Position numbers and translations under genes: made by a program
The notes under the pieces: model-generated
The model's database searches: none
Seen by the model: the letters and a program-made list of their open reading frames with translations, nothing else
Told to the model about the DNA's origin: nothing
Source: Bacillus sp. 7884-1
GTDB lineage: Bacteria > Bacillota > Bacilli > Bacillales > Cytobacillaceae
Assembly (NCBI RefSeq): GCF_002272245.1
Contig: NZ_NPDD01000079.1
Span: 1 to 48,037, forward strand
DNA length: 48,037 bases
Direction of reading: 5' to 3'
Part shown: one piece after another, positions 41,468 to 48,037 of the stretch
Position numbering within the stretch: the first letter of the stretch is position 1
Layout of the letters: each line of letters starts with the position of its first letter

Positions 41468-42043
41468 TTAAAGTAGTTCTTTTTCAGTTTTCACAGACTT
41501 CCTAAGCTTACCAGCATCTTCGTTAAATTCTGTTTCGATGTTATGGAAAGAACGCTCAAAGATCTCCATAAAATCATCTCCATAGATATTGCGAACTATT
41601 GCCATCATTTCAATAATATCGGGAAACTTTCCATATAGGTCTCTTAACGGTAAAGCTCCAGTGAATGCAGCATTGCCGTTTGGCTGATAGGATTCCATTA
41701 TACGAAGAAAAATCTCTTCACCTTCAGGGGTGAGTTGAATATAAGTATTCCTTTTATCATTCTCTTTCTTTGAAAATTGAAGCAATCCTCTTTCTTCTAA
41801 CTTTTTTGAAAAATTAAACGCTGTTGAGACATGCATGACCCCAAACTTTGCCACATCGGAAATGGAAGCCCCATTTAAATGGTATGCAATCCAAAGGATA
41901 TGATGTTCATTGATATTTAAATCAAAAGGCTTTATCCATTGCTGCCAATCTTTCTCAATTGATTTCCACAAGGCTTTACTTAACTGTGCAATACGCTGGC
42001 TAAATAGCATCGCTTCTTTCATTGAATACTGTTTCTCCGACAT
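41468..42043 (-). CDS. scoC: transition-state regulator ScoC (Hpr), MarR family
   Basis: ScoC represses proteases, peptide uptake and sporulation-linked genes. The 191-aa protein matches strongly: [20 protein letters not shown], the winged-helix [40 protein letters not shown], and a C-terminal [12 protein letters not shown]. Start: ATG 42043 has AGGTGA eight bases upstream; a GTG four codons earlier overlaps this site. The position beside yhaI matches B. subtilis. Its gene lies in the same neighbourhood as ecsABC, whose mutants share secretion and sporulation phenotypes. Confidence 0.93.
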   Translation of the reverse strand: MSEKQYSMKEAMLFSQRIAQLSKALWKSIEKDWQQWIKPFDLNINEHHILWIAYHLNGASISDVAKFGVMHVSTAFNFSKKLEERGLLQFSKKENDKRNTYIQLTPEGEEIFLRIMESYQPNGNAAFTGALPLRDLYGKFPDIIEMMAIVRNIYGDDFMEIFERSFHNIETEFNEDAGKLRKSVKTEKELL

Positions 42044-42308
42044 CCCCAATTTCACCTACTTTTTTATTTCTCTATTAACATTATGCCAATAAAGTAAAAA
42101 TTAATAAAGTGTAAATTCACAAAATTTTTAGAAATTACGTATTTTTCTACTTGAAAAATTTATTTTTATTAAAATCTATAAGAATTTTTATGTTTTTTTC
42201 CGTTTTTCCTCCTAATAATTTCAACCTTTTGAATATTCTACATAGAGAAGGACACTAAAACATATGAATGAAAGTATCAACTCTTGGGTCTTCAATAGGG
42301 GGTAGGAT

Positions 42309-42497
42309 ATGAAAAGCGTAAGTACGATTCTTTTTTTACTTAGTGTATTGCTCATTGTCGGTGCTATTTGGAATACGTTAGCCTTAAAAAGACCAGGATT
42401 TTATCCACCTAAGCAAGTCTTGAAGAAAAGAGCTTCAGCATTAGCAGGAGGTGGAGGAATACTTTTGTTAGTGGCTATTATACTATCAAGTTTTTAA
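42309..42497 (+). CDS. two-helix small membrane protein, 62 aa
   Basis: Not recognised. N-terminal helix (TILFLLSVLLIVGAIWNTLA), a basic Pro-containing loop (KRPGFYPPKQVLKKR), then a Gly-rich second helix (ALAGGGGILLLVAIILSSF). Start: ATG 42309 behind ATAGGGGGTAGGAT. In B. subtilis the gene between scoC and trpP is yhaH, which encodes a different (YtxH-like) protein, so this gene replaces it here. Confidence 0.7.
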   Translation: MKSVSTILFLLSVLLIVGAIWNTLALKRPGFYPPKQVLKKRASALAGGGGILLLVAIILSSF

Positions 42498-42520
42498 TCA
42501 ACTATTGTCAGGAATTATAG

Positions 42521-42552
42521 AAAGAAAAGAACCTTTCTTAGGTTCTTTTCTC
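42521..42552. terminator. bidirectional terminator before trpP
   Basis: AGAAAAGAACC pairs with GGTTCTTTTCT around a short loop; it ends both converging genes. Confidence 0.82.
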
Positions 42553-42558
42553 TCTGTA

Positions 42559-43086
42559 TTATTTGGAAATGATAATAGATGATGACGACTTCGTTCTTTT
42601 GGCAACTGAAAGTGCAACAGGATACAAAATAACCATAATAATTGTATTCAGGGCAATTGCAGGTAAGACACCTGCAGCAAAAAGTGCAGCGAAAGAACTT
42701 GGCAGGCCAACAATGAAATGGGCTGCTCCTAAAAAGACAGATCCTGAAACCAATGTCCCAATTGCAGTTAATACTGCAACACTTATGATAGAATTACGGT
42801 ATTTCTTTAATGCCAAAAATATTCCAAAAAAGACCAAAGCAGTAATGGGCTTATCAATGATATTTGGAATCTGGCCGCCAGGAAAACCAGTTGTAAGAGC
42901 AGATAATGCTCCAGTCACAATGGACAACAGCATAACACTCTTAATATCTGGAATCAGAATAATTCCTAAAAACATCATTGCAAGCATCATATCTGGTTTA
43001 ATGGTAAGAAAGGCTGGCATCACCGTGTGCAAGACTACCCCAATTCCCGCTAAAAGTGATAGGACTACTAGATTCTTTGTATTCAT
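42559..43086 (-). CDS. trpP: tryptophan transporter TrpP (YhaG)
   Basis: The 175-aa membrane protein has five or six helices and the TrpP pattern: LTIKPDMMLAMMFLGIILIPD, TTGFPGGQIPNIIDKPITAL and LGAAHFIVGLPSSFAAL. In B. subtilis trpP (yhaG) lies here and takes up tryptophan under translational control by TRAP. Start: ATG 43086; the ribosome site is embedded in AG-rich sequence. The protein is transcribed from its own promoter and ends at a shared terminator. Confidence 0.88.
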   Translation of the reverse strand: MNTKNLVVLSLLAGIGVVLHTVMPAFLTIKPDMMLAMMFLGIILIPDIKSVMLLSIVTGALSALTTGFPGGQIPNIIDKPITALVFFGIFLALKKYRNSIISVAVLTAIGTLVSGSVFLGAAHFIVGLPSSFAALFAAGVLPAIALNTIIMVILYPVALSVAKRTKSSSSIIISK

Positions 43087-43139
43087 TTCTCATCTCTCCT
43101 CTGCTGACTAAGGGTGAAAGGCTTTCTCTTTCACCTCGC
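43087..43139 (-). promoter_or_regulatory. trpP leader with NAG triplets (possible TRAP site) and hairpin
   Basis: On the minus strand TAGTCAGCAGAGGAGAG followed by ATGAG packs several (G/U/C)AG triplets across the ribosome site, with further GAG triplets upstream. A hairpin (AGGTGAAAG with CTTTCACCCT, 43137-43111) lies just before it. TRAP blocks trpP translation this way in B. subtilis. The triplet spacing here is irregular, so the call is tentative. Confidence 0.45.
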
Positions 43140-43191
43140 TATTTGTTTCTCCTGTAGTACGCTAAATGTCTACAGCGAAAAACTTGTTATC

Positions 43192-43200
43192 ATTATAGCA
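43192..43200 (-). promoter_or_regulatory. extended -10 promoter of trpP
   Basis: On the minus strand TGCTATAAT is a perfect extended -10; the -35 region is only T-rich. It lies about 105 bases before the trpP start. Confidence 0.55.
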
Positions 43201-43252
43201 CAGGTATATAAAAATAATAAAGATATAATTTTCAGATAATTTATTCTTTCTT

Positions 43253-43672
43253 TTAAAAATGCTTGCTGATATTTGCTGCCATTTCTTTTAGGGTTTGTGG
43301 AGTATAATCGCTCGTATTTGATTTCCAAACCGCACCAAATCCGTCTCCTTGACCATAGCGTGGAATTAAATGCACATGGAAGTGATAGACCGTTTGACCC
43401 GCTTGTTCACCATTATTATTCACTAAATTTAAGCCGAGTGGCTTATACTCTTCTTTTAATGCATTTGCAATTGCTGGAACAGATTCGAAAAGGTTTTTAG
43501 CGATGTCAGGAGTGAGTTCAAACAAATTTTCTTTATGTACCTTAGGAATGACTAGTGTATGTCCTTTTGTTACCTGACTGATATCTAAAAAGGCCATAAC
43601 ATATTCATTTTCGAATACTTTTGCTGCTGGTATTTCACCATTAACTATTTTACAAAAAATACAATCGCTCAT
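43253..43672 (-). CDS. hit: HIT-family nucleotide hydrolase
   Basis: The 139-aa protein has the histidine triad HFHVHLIPR in its C-terminal half and CIFCKIVNGEIPA at the N terminus (a CxxC zinc-type pair), typical of HinT-like purine nucleoside phosphoramidases. A role in splitting AMP conjugates is expected for the family. Start: ATG 43672 with AAAGGGG eleven bases upstream. It is divergent from ecsABC, as in B. subtilis. Confidence 0.93.
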   Translation of the reverse strand: MSDCIFCKIVNGEIPAAKVFENEYVMAFLDISQVTKGHTLVIPKVHKENLFELTPDIAKNLFESVPAIANALKEEYKPLGLNLVNNNGEQAGQTVYHFHVHLIPRYGQGDGFGAVWKSNTSDYTPQTLKEMAANISKHF

Positions 43673-43734
43673 TGAATTGACAACCCCTTTATTAACTTTG
43701 ATATCCGTATTTTACCATATGTATTAGCAATAAA

Positions 43735-43770
43735 AAAAGAAAGAGACAGGATCCGCATGGAATCCTGTCC
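43735..43770 (-). terminator. minus-strand terminator in the hit-ecsA gap
   Basis: On the minus strand GACAGGAT and ATCCTGTC form an 8-bp stem around TCCATGCGG, followed by TCTTTCTTTTTTT. No annotated gene ends here, so it implies a minus-strand transcript coming from the repeat region to the right. Confidence 0.7.
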
Positions 43771-43799
43771 TCTCGAAGGGGATTGCTTCATTTTATACG

Positions 43800-44120
43800 T
43801 TCATTCAGGAATTACGTTTGATAAACACCTCATTTGGCAATTTAGTGTTTTTTTATAAACAGTAATCTTTGTTCAAGCTGACCATCCCCTATGTGTTTTT
43901 ATAGTTTTCCCAACTTATAAAAACGGATGATAATCTGCGGTAAACACCTCATTTATTTTTTTGATAAATAGCTGGTGTTATTTGAACTCTAAATGGTTAC
44001 AAGGCAACTTGTGCAAAACAACCATCCCCTTATTAGAAACGTTTAGAAGCTACTTGTTTGAAAAGTTAAATGTCTTTGACAGACACCTCATTTCAAATTT
44101 TGATGAATCACTTCATCGAG
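43800..44120. repeat. threefold structured repeat in the hit-ecsA intergenic region
   Basis: ACACCTCATTT occurs at 43826, 43944 and 44083 (118 and 139 bases apart), and ACCATCCCCT at 43881 and 44021 (140 apart). Each ACACC motif is matched by a downstream complement (GTGTT, GGTGTT or AGGTGT), so each unit can form a hairpin with a different loop. On the minus strand the motifs read AAATGAGGTGT and AGGGGATGGT and run into the terminator at 43735-43770. No credible coding frame was found. The 592-base hit-ecsA gap contains nothing else clear apart from the region before ecsA. Confidence 0.7.
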
Positions 44121-44264
44121 TAGTAGGTGTTTCCCCTTCGAATATTATGATGTCCGTTTTGATTTTAAATATACAAAAAAAGTAACAAAAATTTGAATTC
44201 CTATTTTTATCAACTGCGATTTGGTAAAATGTAAGGAAATCATGATATAGGAAGGACGGAAATC

Positions 44265-45005
44265 ATGTCTTTATTATCAATTGAAGGACTAACTGGCGGA
44301 TATACAAGGAATCCTGTTTTAAAAGATGTATCCTTCGAAGTAAACGAAAAAGAATTAGTTGGATTAATTGGACTGAATGGTGCTGGGAAAAGTACAACGA
44401 TTAAACATATTATTGGTTTAATGGAACCACATCGCGGAGAAGTGAAAATAAATGGACGTACGATAACAGAAGATAAAGAGGCTTACCGAAAAATGTTTAC
44501 TTTTGTTCCAGAAACACCTGTTTTATACGAAGAACTAACCCTCGAGGAACATTTGAGATTAACGGCAATGGCATATGGTTTAGATGAGACTACATATAAA
44601 GCACGAATTGAGAAATTATTAGCTGAATTTCGAATGGAAAAAAGACTGAAATGGTTCCCAGCTCATTTTTCCAAGGGGATGAAACAAAAAGTAATGATTA
44701 TGTGCGCCTTTTTGGTGCAGCCATCTCTTTATATAGTGGATGAACCATTTGTTGGTCTTGACCCACTTGGGATTCAATCATTGCTTGATTTAATGAAAAA
44801 AATGAAAGAAAACGGTGCAGGTATACTAATGTCAACCCATATTCTTACCACTGCGGAAAAATACTGTGACTCATTTATCATTCTGCATGAAGGAAAGGTT
44901 CGTGCAAAAGGGACACTTGATGAACTCAGAAAGCAATTTTCAATGCCGACAGCTTCATTAGATGATTTATATATCCAATTAACGAAGGAAGAAAAATATG
45001 TTTGA
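44265..45005 (+). CDS. ecsA: ABC transporter ATPase EcsA
   Basis: The 246-aa ATPase has Walker A GLNGAGKST, a signature region FSKGMKQK (non-canonical, typical of EcsA), and Walker B LYIVDEPFVGLDP. With EcsB it forms an ABC transporter needed in B. subtilis for normal exoprotein secretion, sporulation and competence, and linked to the intramembrane protease RasP. Start: ATG 44265 with GGAAGGAC upstream. It overlaps ecsB by 8 bases, and the length matches B. subtilis EcsA. Confidence 0.93.
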   Translation: MSLLSIEGLTGGYTRNPVLKDVSFEVNEKELVGLIGLNGAGKSTTIKHIIGLMEPHRGEVKINGRTITEDKEAYRKMFTFVPETPVLYEELTLEEHLRLTAMAYGLDETTYKARIEKLLAEFRMEKRLKWFPAHFSKGMKQKVMIMCAFLVQPSLYIVDEPFVGLDPLGIQSLLDLMKKMKENGAGILMSTHILTTAEKYCDSFIILHEGKVRAKGTLDELRKQFSMPTASLDDLYIQLTKEEKYV

Positions 45006-46230
45006 TGAGAAAAAGCTATGGAAGGACAGATCTGTTCATCGTCTAAAAGAATTTGGCACTTATCTTCGTTATATATTAAATGGTCATCTTGTTGTTGTCC
45101 TGTTATTTCTAATTGGTACGGCTGCCTTTTATTATCAAGAATGGATAAGTTCATTATCACAAGAATTCCCTGCAGAAATTATTATTGCGTTAATACTAGG
45201 GATGTTATTAACACACAGTCCTGTGTATACTTTTTTGCTTGAGGCAGATCAGGTATTTTTAATACCACTTGAAACAAGGTTAAAGAGGTATTTCTTGCAA
45301 TCTGGGTTACTAAGTCTAATCTTTCAAGGATATATCTTATTAATGGTGTTAGCCATTTTGATGCCGATGTATGCACACGTTAGTGCAAATGGTTTTCAAT
45401 CGTTTTTTATTTTTTTACTGGTGTTATTGATCATAAAAGCATGGAACCTTGCACTTAACTGGAGAATTCACTATTATGTTCAGCCATCGGTTTATATTTG
45501 GGACATGTTCGTCCGTTATTTCATAAATGTAATCTTTACTTTTTTATTATTTAGCAACGCCAATATACTCTTATTACTAATATTTGCCTTAATTTTGGCA
45601 TTTTACTATCAATCCTTTTATGTTAGAACGAAAAAAATGGGGTTGAAGTGGGATTTACTTATTACTCAAGAAGAGAAGCGTATGGCTTCCTTTTATCGTT
45701 TAGCTAATTTATTCACAGATGTACCGAAATTAAAGGATACGGTTAAGAGAAGAAAATGGTTAGACATATTTATTCAATCCATTTCTTTTTCACAGAATAA
45801 AACCTACCATTACTTATTTGCACGAACATTCCTGAGAGCATCTGATTATTTAGGTCTTTTTATTCGTCTAACTGTAATCGGAGCTTTAGCACTGTACTTT
45901 ATTTCCTTTGGGTGGGGGCAAATCGTTCTGTCACTGTTGTTTATTTATCTAACTGGATTTCAACTGCTGCCCTTATGGAATCATCACCAAAACAAGCTTT
46001 GGATTGACTTATATCCAGTATCTCAAAAACATAAAACAGCTGCATTCTATTCTATTCTAAGAACGATTCTCTATATTCAATCCACCGTTTTTTTCATGAT
46101 TGTTTTGATAAAAGGGGAATGGCTCTTTTCGTTAGCAGTCCTGCTCTCAGGATTATTATTTAGCACTTTATTTGTAAATGTTTATAGTAAGAAAAGGCTA
46201 AAAGCAAGAATGGATTCGGAAAAAATCTAA
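44998..46230 (+). CDS. ecsB: ABC transporter permease EcsB
   Basis: The 410-aa protein has about eight to ten hydrophobic helices in pairs (HLVVVLLFLIGTAAFYY; FIFLLVLLIIKAW; VIFTFLLFSNANILLLLIF; LFIRLTVIGALALYFI) and a central polar loop with RRKWLDIFIQSISF. Size and order after ecsA identify EcsB. The substrate of EcsAB is not known. ATG 44998 overlaps the ecsA end by 8 bases with GAAGGAAG upstream. It ends 27 bases before ecsC. Confidence 0.92.
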   Translation: MFDEKKLWKDRSVHRLKEFGTYLRYILNGHLVVVLLFLIGTAAFYYQEWISSLSQEFPAEIIIALILGMLLTHSPVYTFLLEADQVFLIPLETRLKRYFLQSGLLSLIFQGYILLMVLAILMPMYAHVSANGFQSFFIFLLVLLIIKAWNLALNWRIHYYVQPSVYIWDMFVRYFINVIFTFLLFSNANILLLLIFALILAFYYQSFYVRTKKMGLKWDLLITQEEKRMASFYRLANLFTDVPKLKDTVKRRKWLDIFIQSISFSQNKTYHYLFARTFLRASDYLGLFIRLTVIGALALYFISFGWGQIVLSLLFIYLTGFQLLPLWNHHQNKLWIDLYPVSQKHKTAAFYSILRTILYIQSTVFFMIVLIKGEWLFSLAVLLSGLLFSTLFVNVYSKKRLKARMDSEKI

Positions 46231-46257
46231 TATTCTTTTGCTGAGGGGAGTGGGAGC

Positions 46258-46980
46258 ATGAACGAATATGAGTTAAAGGTATACGGTGAAGTGGTTGAAT
46301 GGAAAAGGAAATTAACAAGACGTTCAGGGATGATGAATCGAATATCCAAAAAGGCTCAAGGGAAAATAAATGAAATGATCCCGGAAAAGGTCCACGAGGT
46401 CATGACAGAAAGTATAAAGGGAATGGTCAAAACCACCTTATTTGGATCCCAACTCACGACGAACAAGAATCAAGCTGCAGGTCTGAGCCTAGAAGAGCGT
46501 GATGAATTAATGAGAAAAAAGACGGCTGTATTTCAAAAGACTGCCCTTGTGGAGGGGGCAGGGACTGGGGCTGGAGGAATCCTGCTGGGTCTTGCCGATT
46601 TTCCATTACTGCTTTCCATAAAAATGAAATTTCTTTTTGAAGCGGCGGCTATTTATGGATTTAACACAAAAGAATTTGAAGAACGGCTATTTTTACTGCA
46701 TATCTTCCAGCTTGCTTTCTCAAGTGATGAAATTCGCAGAGAAACCTTATCTGACATTGAAAACTGGGAAGAGAGAAAGCAGACGCTCGTGGAAATGGAT
46801 TGGCGCAAATTTCAACAGGAATATAGAGATTATATTGACCTAGTAAAGATGTTCCAGTTAGTGCCGGGAATCGGTGCATTTGTGGGTGCATATGCCAATA
46901 ACAATTTATTAAAACAATTAGGTGAGACGGCCATGAATGCATACAGATTAAGAATCCTAGAAAAAGCCCCTGAACTTTAG
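46258..46980 (+). CDS. ecsC: EcsC family protein
   Basis: The 240-aa protein is the third gene of the ecs operon. It has a charged N-terminal part (VVEWKRKLTRRSGMMNRIS) and the EcsC core: GAGTGAGGILLGLADFPLLLSIKMKF, FLLHIFQLAFSSDEIR and VPGIGAFVGAYANNNLL. Glycine-rich amphipathic stretches suggest membrane association. Function unknown. Start: ATG 46258 with GAGGGGAGTGGGAGC upstream. In B. subtilis ecsC is dispensable for the known ecs phenotypes. Confidence 0.92.
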   Translation: MNEYELKVYGEVVEWKRKLTRRSGMMNRISKKAQGKINEMIPEKVHEVMTESIKGMVKTTLFGSQLTTNKNQAAGLSLEERDELMRKKTAVFQKTALVEGAGTGAGGILLGLADFPLLLSIKMKFLFEAAAIYGFNTKEFEERLFLLHIFQLAFSSDEIRRETLSDIENWEERKQTLVEMDWRKFQQEYRDYIDLVKMFQLVPGIGAFVGAYANNNLLKQLGETAMNAYRLRILEKAPEL

Positions 46981-47163
46981 TGATTAAAGGGTTCCGTTTT
47001 CGGGGGTGCTTTGTTAGTAAAAGACAAGAGAATTGACGTATAAAATTCGCATACGTCTTTTTCTTTATTTAACAAGGTTTCTACGAAATTCTATTAACTT
47101 AGACATAGCAATTTACGATTATTATTATTATGCTCATATCGGTTGGGGATGGGGTTAAACATC
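46981..47163. other. gene-free region after ecsC
   Basis: No credible coding frame is seen here. A G-T-rich stem (AAAGGGTTCCG with CGGGGGTGCTTT, about 46986-47012) directly after ecsC may act as a weak terminator. A better terminator lies at 47035-47065. Confidence 0.4.
47035..47065 (+). terminator. terminator downstream of ecsC
   Basis: GACGTAT pairs with ATACGTC around AAAATTCGC, followed by TTTTTCTTT. Confidence 0.75.
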
Positions 47164-47376
47164 CTATTTATTAAATAGACGGAAAAATTCCGCTTATTTA
47201 ATAAATAGCTTCGAAATTAGCTTAAATAGACGGAGAGATTCCGCCTATTGACTCGAAATATATTATAATGGGGGATTTTGCTTTGAATAACCGGAAAACC
47301 TCCCCCTATATACCCCGAAACGAACTCCATTTTGCTTCTAACCGGAAAATCTCCGCTTATTTTACTTTTGCTGGTT
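47164..47376. repeat. cluster of four degenerate CGGA..TCCGC hairpin repeats
   Basis: Four units start at about 47176, 47224, 47286 and 47340 with the pattern A(A/T)AnaCGGAnAnnTnCGCnTAT, three with a following CGAAA or similar. The first unit is set inside a perfect 14-bp inverted repeat (CTATTTATTAAATA at 47164-47177 with its complement at 47195-47208). The middle, CGGAAAAATTCCG, extends the hairpin. The rest of the gap up to the IS end has no recognisable gene. Confidence 0.7.
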
Positions 47377-47544
47377 ACTGATTAAGACAAGCCACCCTAA
47401 TAGGGGGTGAGTTTTAACTCAAAAATCCAAGAGAACCTCATGTTGATGCATTACGGTGAACCCTATCACAAGTAAGTGAGGTTATATTTGTATAAATAAG
47501 GTTTTTTGTATTCTTAATAAAAAAACTCGCCCAGCAGTGATCTG

Positions 47545-47590
47545 CCCCGTAAATGTTAGACACCATTCTAACATTTACGGGGTGTTTTTT
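47545..47590 (+). terminator. terminator-like hairpin that buries the transposase ribosome site
   Basis: CCCCGTAAATGTTAG (47545-47559) is perfectly complementary to 47568-47582, followed by TGTTTTTT. The 3' arm contains GGGG, which with GTG forms the only ribosome site of the transposase. Transcripts entering from outside would be terminated or left untranslated, a known way for insertion sequences to limit activation by external promoters. Confidence 0.75.
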
Positions 47591-48037
47591 ATGGCTAAAT
47601 TTAGTGCGGAGGATAAATTAGCGGCTGTTCAGCGCTATTTACAAGGCAATGATGGTTATCGTAGGATAGGGGCTTCCATTGGAGTACACTCTTCTCTCAT
47701 AAAAACTTGGGTGAAGCAATACGAGATAAACGGTGAAGAAGCGTTTCAAAAATCCTATACAAGTTTCTCAACAGAGTTTAAACTAGACGTACTAAAATAT
47801 ATGAATGATTACGGGACGTCACCGAATGAAACAGCTGCTATTTTTAATATAGCTGATCCTTCTACCATTCGAAAATGGAGTAGGCAGTTCGAGGAACATG
47901 GAATTGATGCCCTTAAATCAAAGAAAAAGGGGCGTCCATCCATGAAAAAAGAAACAATGAAAACAGAAACACAGAAACCAAAAGCCAACCAACCAATACC
48001 GGGCGAAGAATCTATGGAGGCTTTACAATCAAAAGTT
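47591..48037 (+). CDS. IS3-family transposase OrfA (partial, runs off the window)
   Basis: From ATG 47591 the frame stays open for 149 codons to the last base. It contains two helix-turn-helix units: KFSAEDKLAAVQRYLQGNDG with IGASIGVHSSLIKTWVKQY, and FSTEFKLDVLKYMNDYGTSP with AAIFNIADPSTIRKWSRQF. A basic GRP-type linker (KSKKKGRPSMKK) and the beginning of a helical region follow. This is the IS150-type OrfA DNA-binding protein; the catalytic DDE part would be in orfB, usually reached by a -1 frameshift, outside the window. Confidence 0.88.
   Translation, partial: MAKFSAEDKLAAVQRYLQGNDGYRRIGASIGVHSSLIKTWVKQYEINGEEAFQKSYTSFSTEFKLDVLKYMNDYGTSPNETAAIFNIADPSTIRKWSRQFEEHGIDALKSKKKGRPSMKKETMKTETQKPKANQPIPGEESMEALQSKV

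Larger units (their letters stand above)
47538..48037 (+). mobile_element. left part of an IS3-family (IS150-like) insertion sequence
   Basis: The terminal TGATCTGCCCCGTAAATG looks like an IS150-group left inverted repeat (starts with TG). A hairpin and then the first transposase frame follow. The element runs off the window end, so the right inverted repeat, orfB and target duplication cannot be seen. The exact left boundary is inferred from the TG dinucleotide. Confidence 0.75.

Noticed and set aside
42264..42305. 13-codon frame (MNESINSWVFNRG) just before the 62-aa membrane protein as a leader peptide
   Set aside because: It has only a distant GAAGGA, no attenuator-like hairpin follows, and its end overlaps the ribosome site of the next gene by chance.
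43824..44093. The spaced ACACCTCATTT motifs as a CRISPR array
   Set aside because: Repeats are only 11 bases, spacing is 118-139 bases and unequal, and no cas gene is present.
43961..44185. 74-codon plus-strand frame in the repeat region before ecsA
   Set aside because: No ribosome site, the frame crosses the repeat hairpins, and the protein shows no motif; the region reads better as structured noncoding DNA.
44193..44240. Promoter of ecsA
   Set aside because: TGGTAAAAT near 44220 is a possible extended -10, but no -35 at correct spacing was found, so it is not listed as a feature.

Overview
The window is an AT-rich stretch of a Bacillaceae chromosome from an endospore former. Sporulation genes are scattered through it: an alpha/beta SASP, YheC/YheD-type coat-associated ATP-grasp proteins, YhaL, two YjcZ-like peptides and ScoC. 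Strong AGGAGG-type ribosome sites, intrinsic terminators and gene order all point to the Bacillus group. From about 16.7 kb to 47 kb the order follows the Bacillus subtilis yhe-yha block (sspB, yheE/D/C, yheA, yhaX, hemZ, yhaR, yhaQP, yhaONM, yhaL, prsA, yhaI, scoC, trpP, hit, ecsABC), with some genes of that block absent (yheB, khtSTU, yhaH). The genus cannot be fixed from sequence alone; a Bacillus, Neobacillus or Mesobacillus-like organism is plausible. No rRNA, tRNA or CRISPR array was seen.

Layout. 0-3.6 kb (mostly minus strand): a GC-rich dispersed repeat, a 58-aa membrane protein, the MpfA-type CNNM/CorC protein with a MerR regulator whose 5' end looks frameshifted, and an orphan cytoplasmic histidine kinase. 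3.7-9.8 kb (plus): a TPP riboswitch with thiT, a Fur-boxed feoA-feoB operon with its Cys-rich partner, an XRE regulator and a class A penicillin-binding protein. 9.8-15.0 kb: a sigY-yxlC-yxlD autoregulated sigma module, then a heterodimeric multidrug exporter (BmrC/BmrD type) preceded by a 24-codon leader peptide and an attenuator. 15.1-19.8 kb: fumC, SASP, a zinc-ribbon protein, msmX and a PucR-type regulator separated by a long perfect hairpin. 19.8-25.3 kb (minus): an operon of four tandem ATP-grasp paralogues (D-C-D-C) followed by yheE and an acidic 78-aa protein, with a sigma-K-like promoter. 25.3-31 kb: yheA, a HAD protein lacking its catalytic Asp, hemZ, and a catabolite-controlled acyl-CoA ligase with an enoyl-CoA hydratase. 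31-39 kb: the YhaQP ABC exporter and the YhaO/YhaN/YhaM nuclease cluster. 39-47 kb: yhaL, prsA, sporulation peptides, scoC, trpP, hit and ecsABC. The right edge holds a tandem hairpin repeat cluster and the left end of an IS3-family (IS150-like) element cut by the window end.

How it fits together. The window is mostly core genome of a Firmicute: metal handling (MpfA, Feo), thiamine and tryptophan uptake, cell-wall synthesis, antibiotic-responsive efflux, DNA/RNA processing nucleases, and secretion/protease control (PrsA, ScoC, Ecs). The less ordinary parts are the duplicated YheC/YheD ATP-grasp operon with a possible small acidic partner, the leader-peptide attenuator, the HAD pseudo-phosphatase, the coiled-coil ATPase with a membrane hairpin in place of a zinc hook, and two clusters of structured intergenic repeats (43.8-44.1 kb and 47.16-47.38 kb). 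All functional statements rest on reading motifs and gene order; no database search was run.
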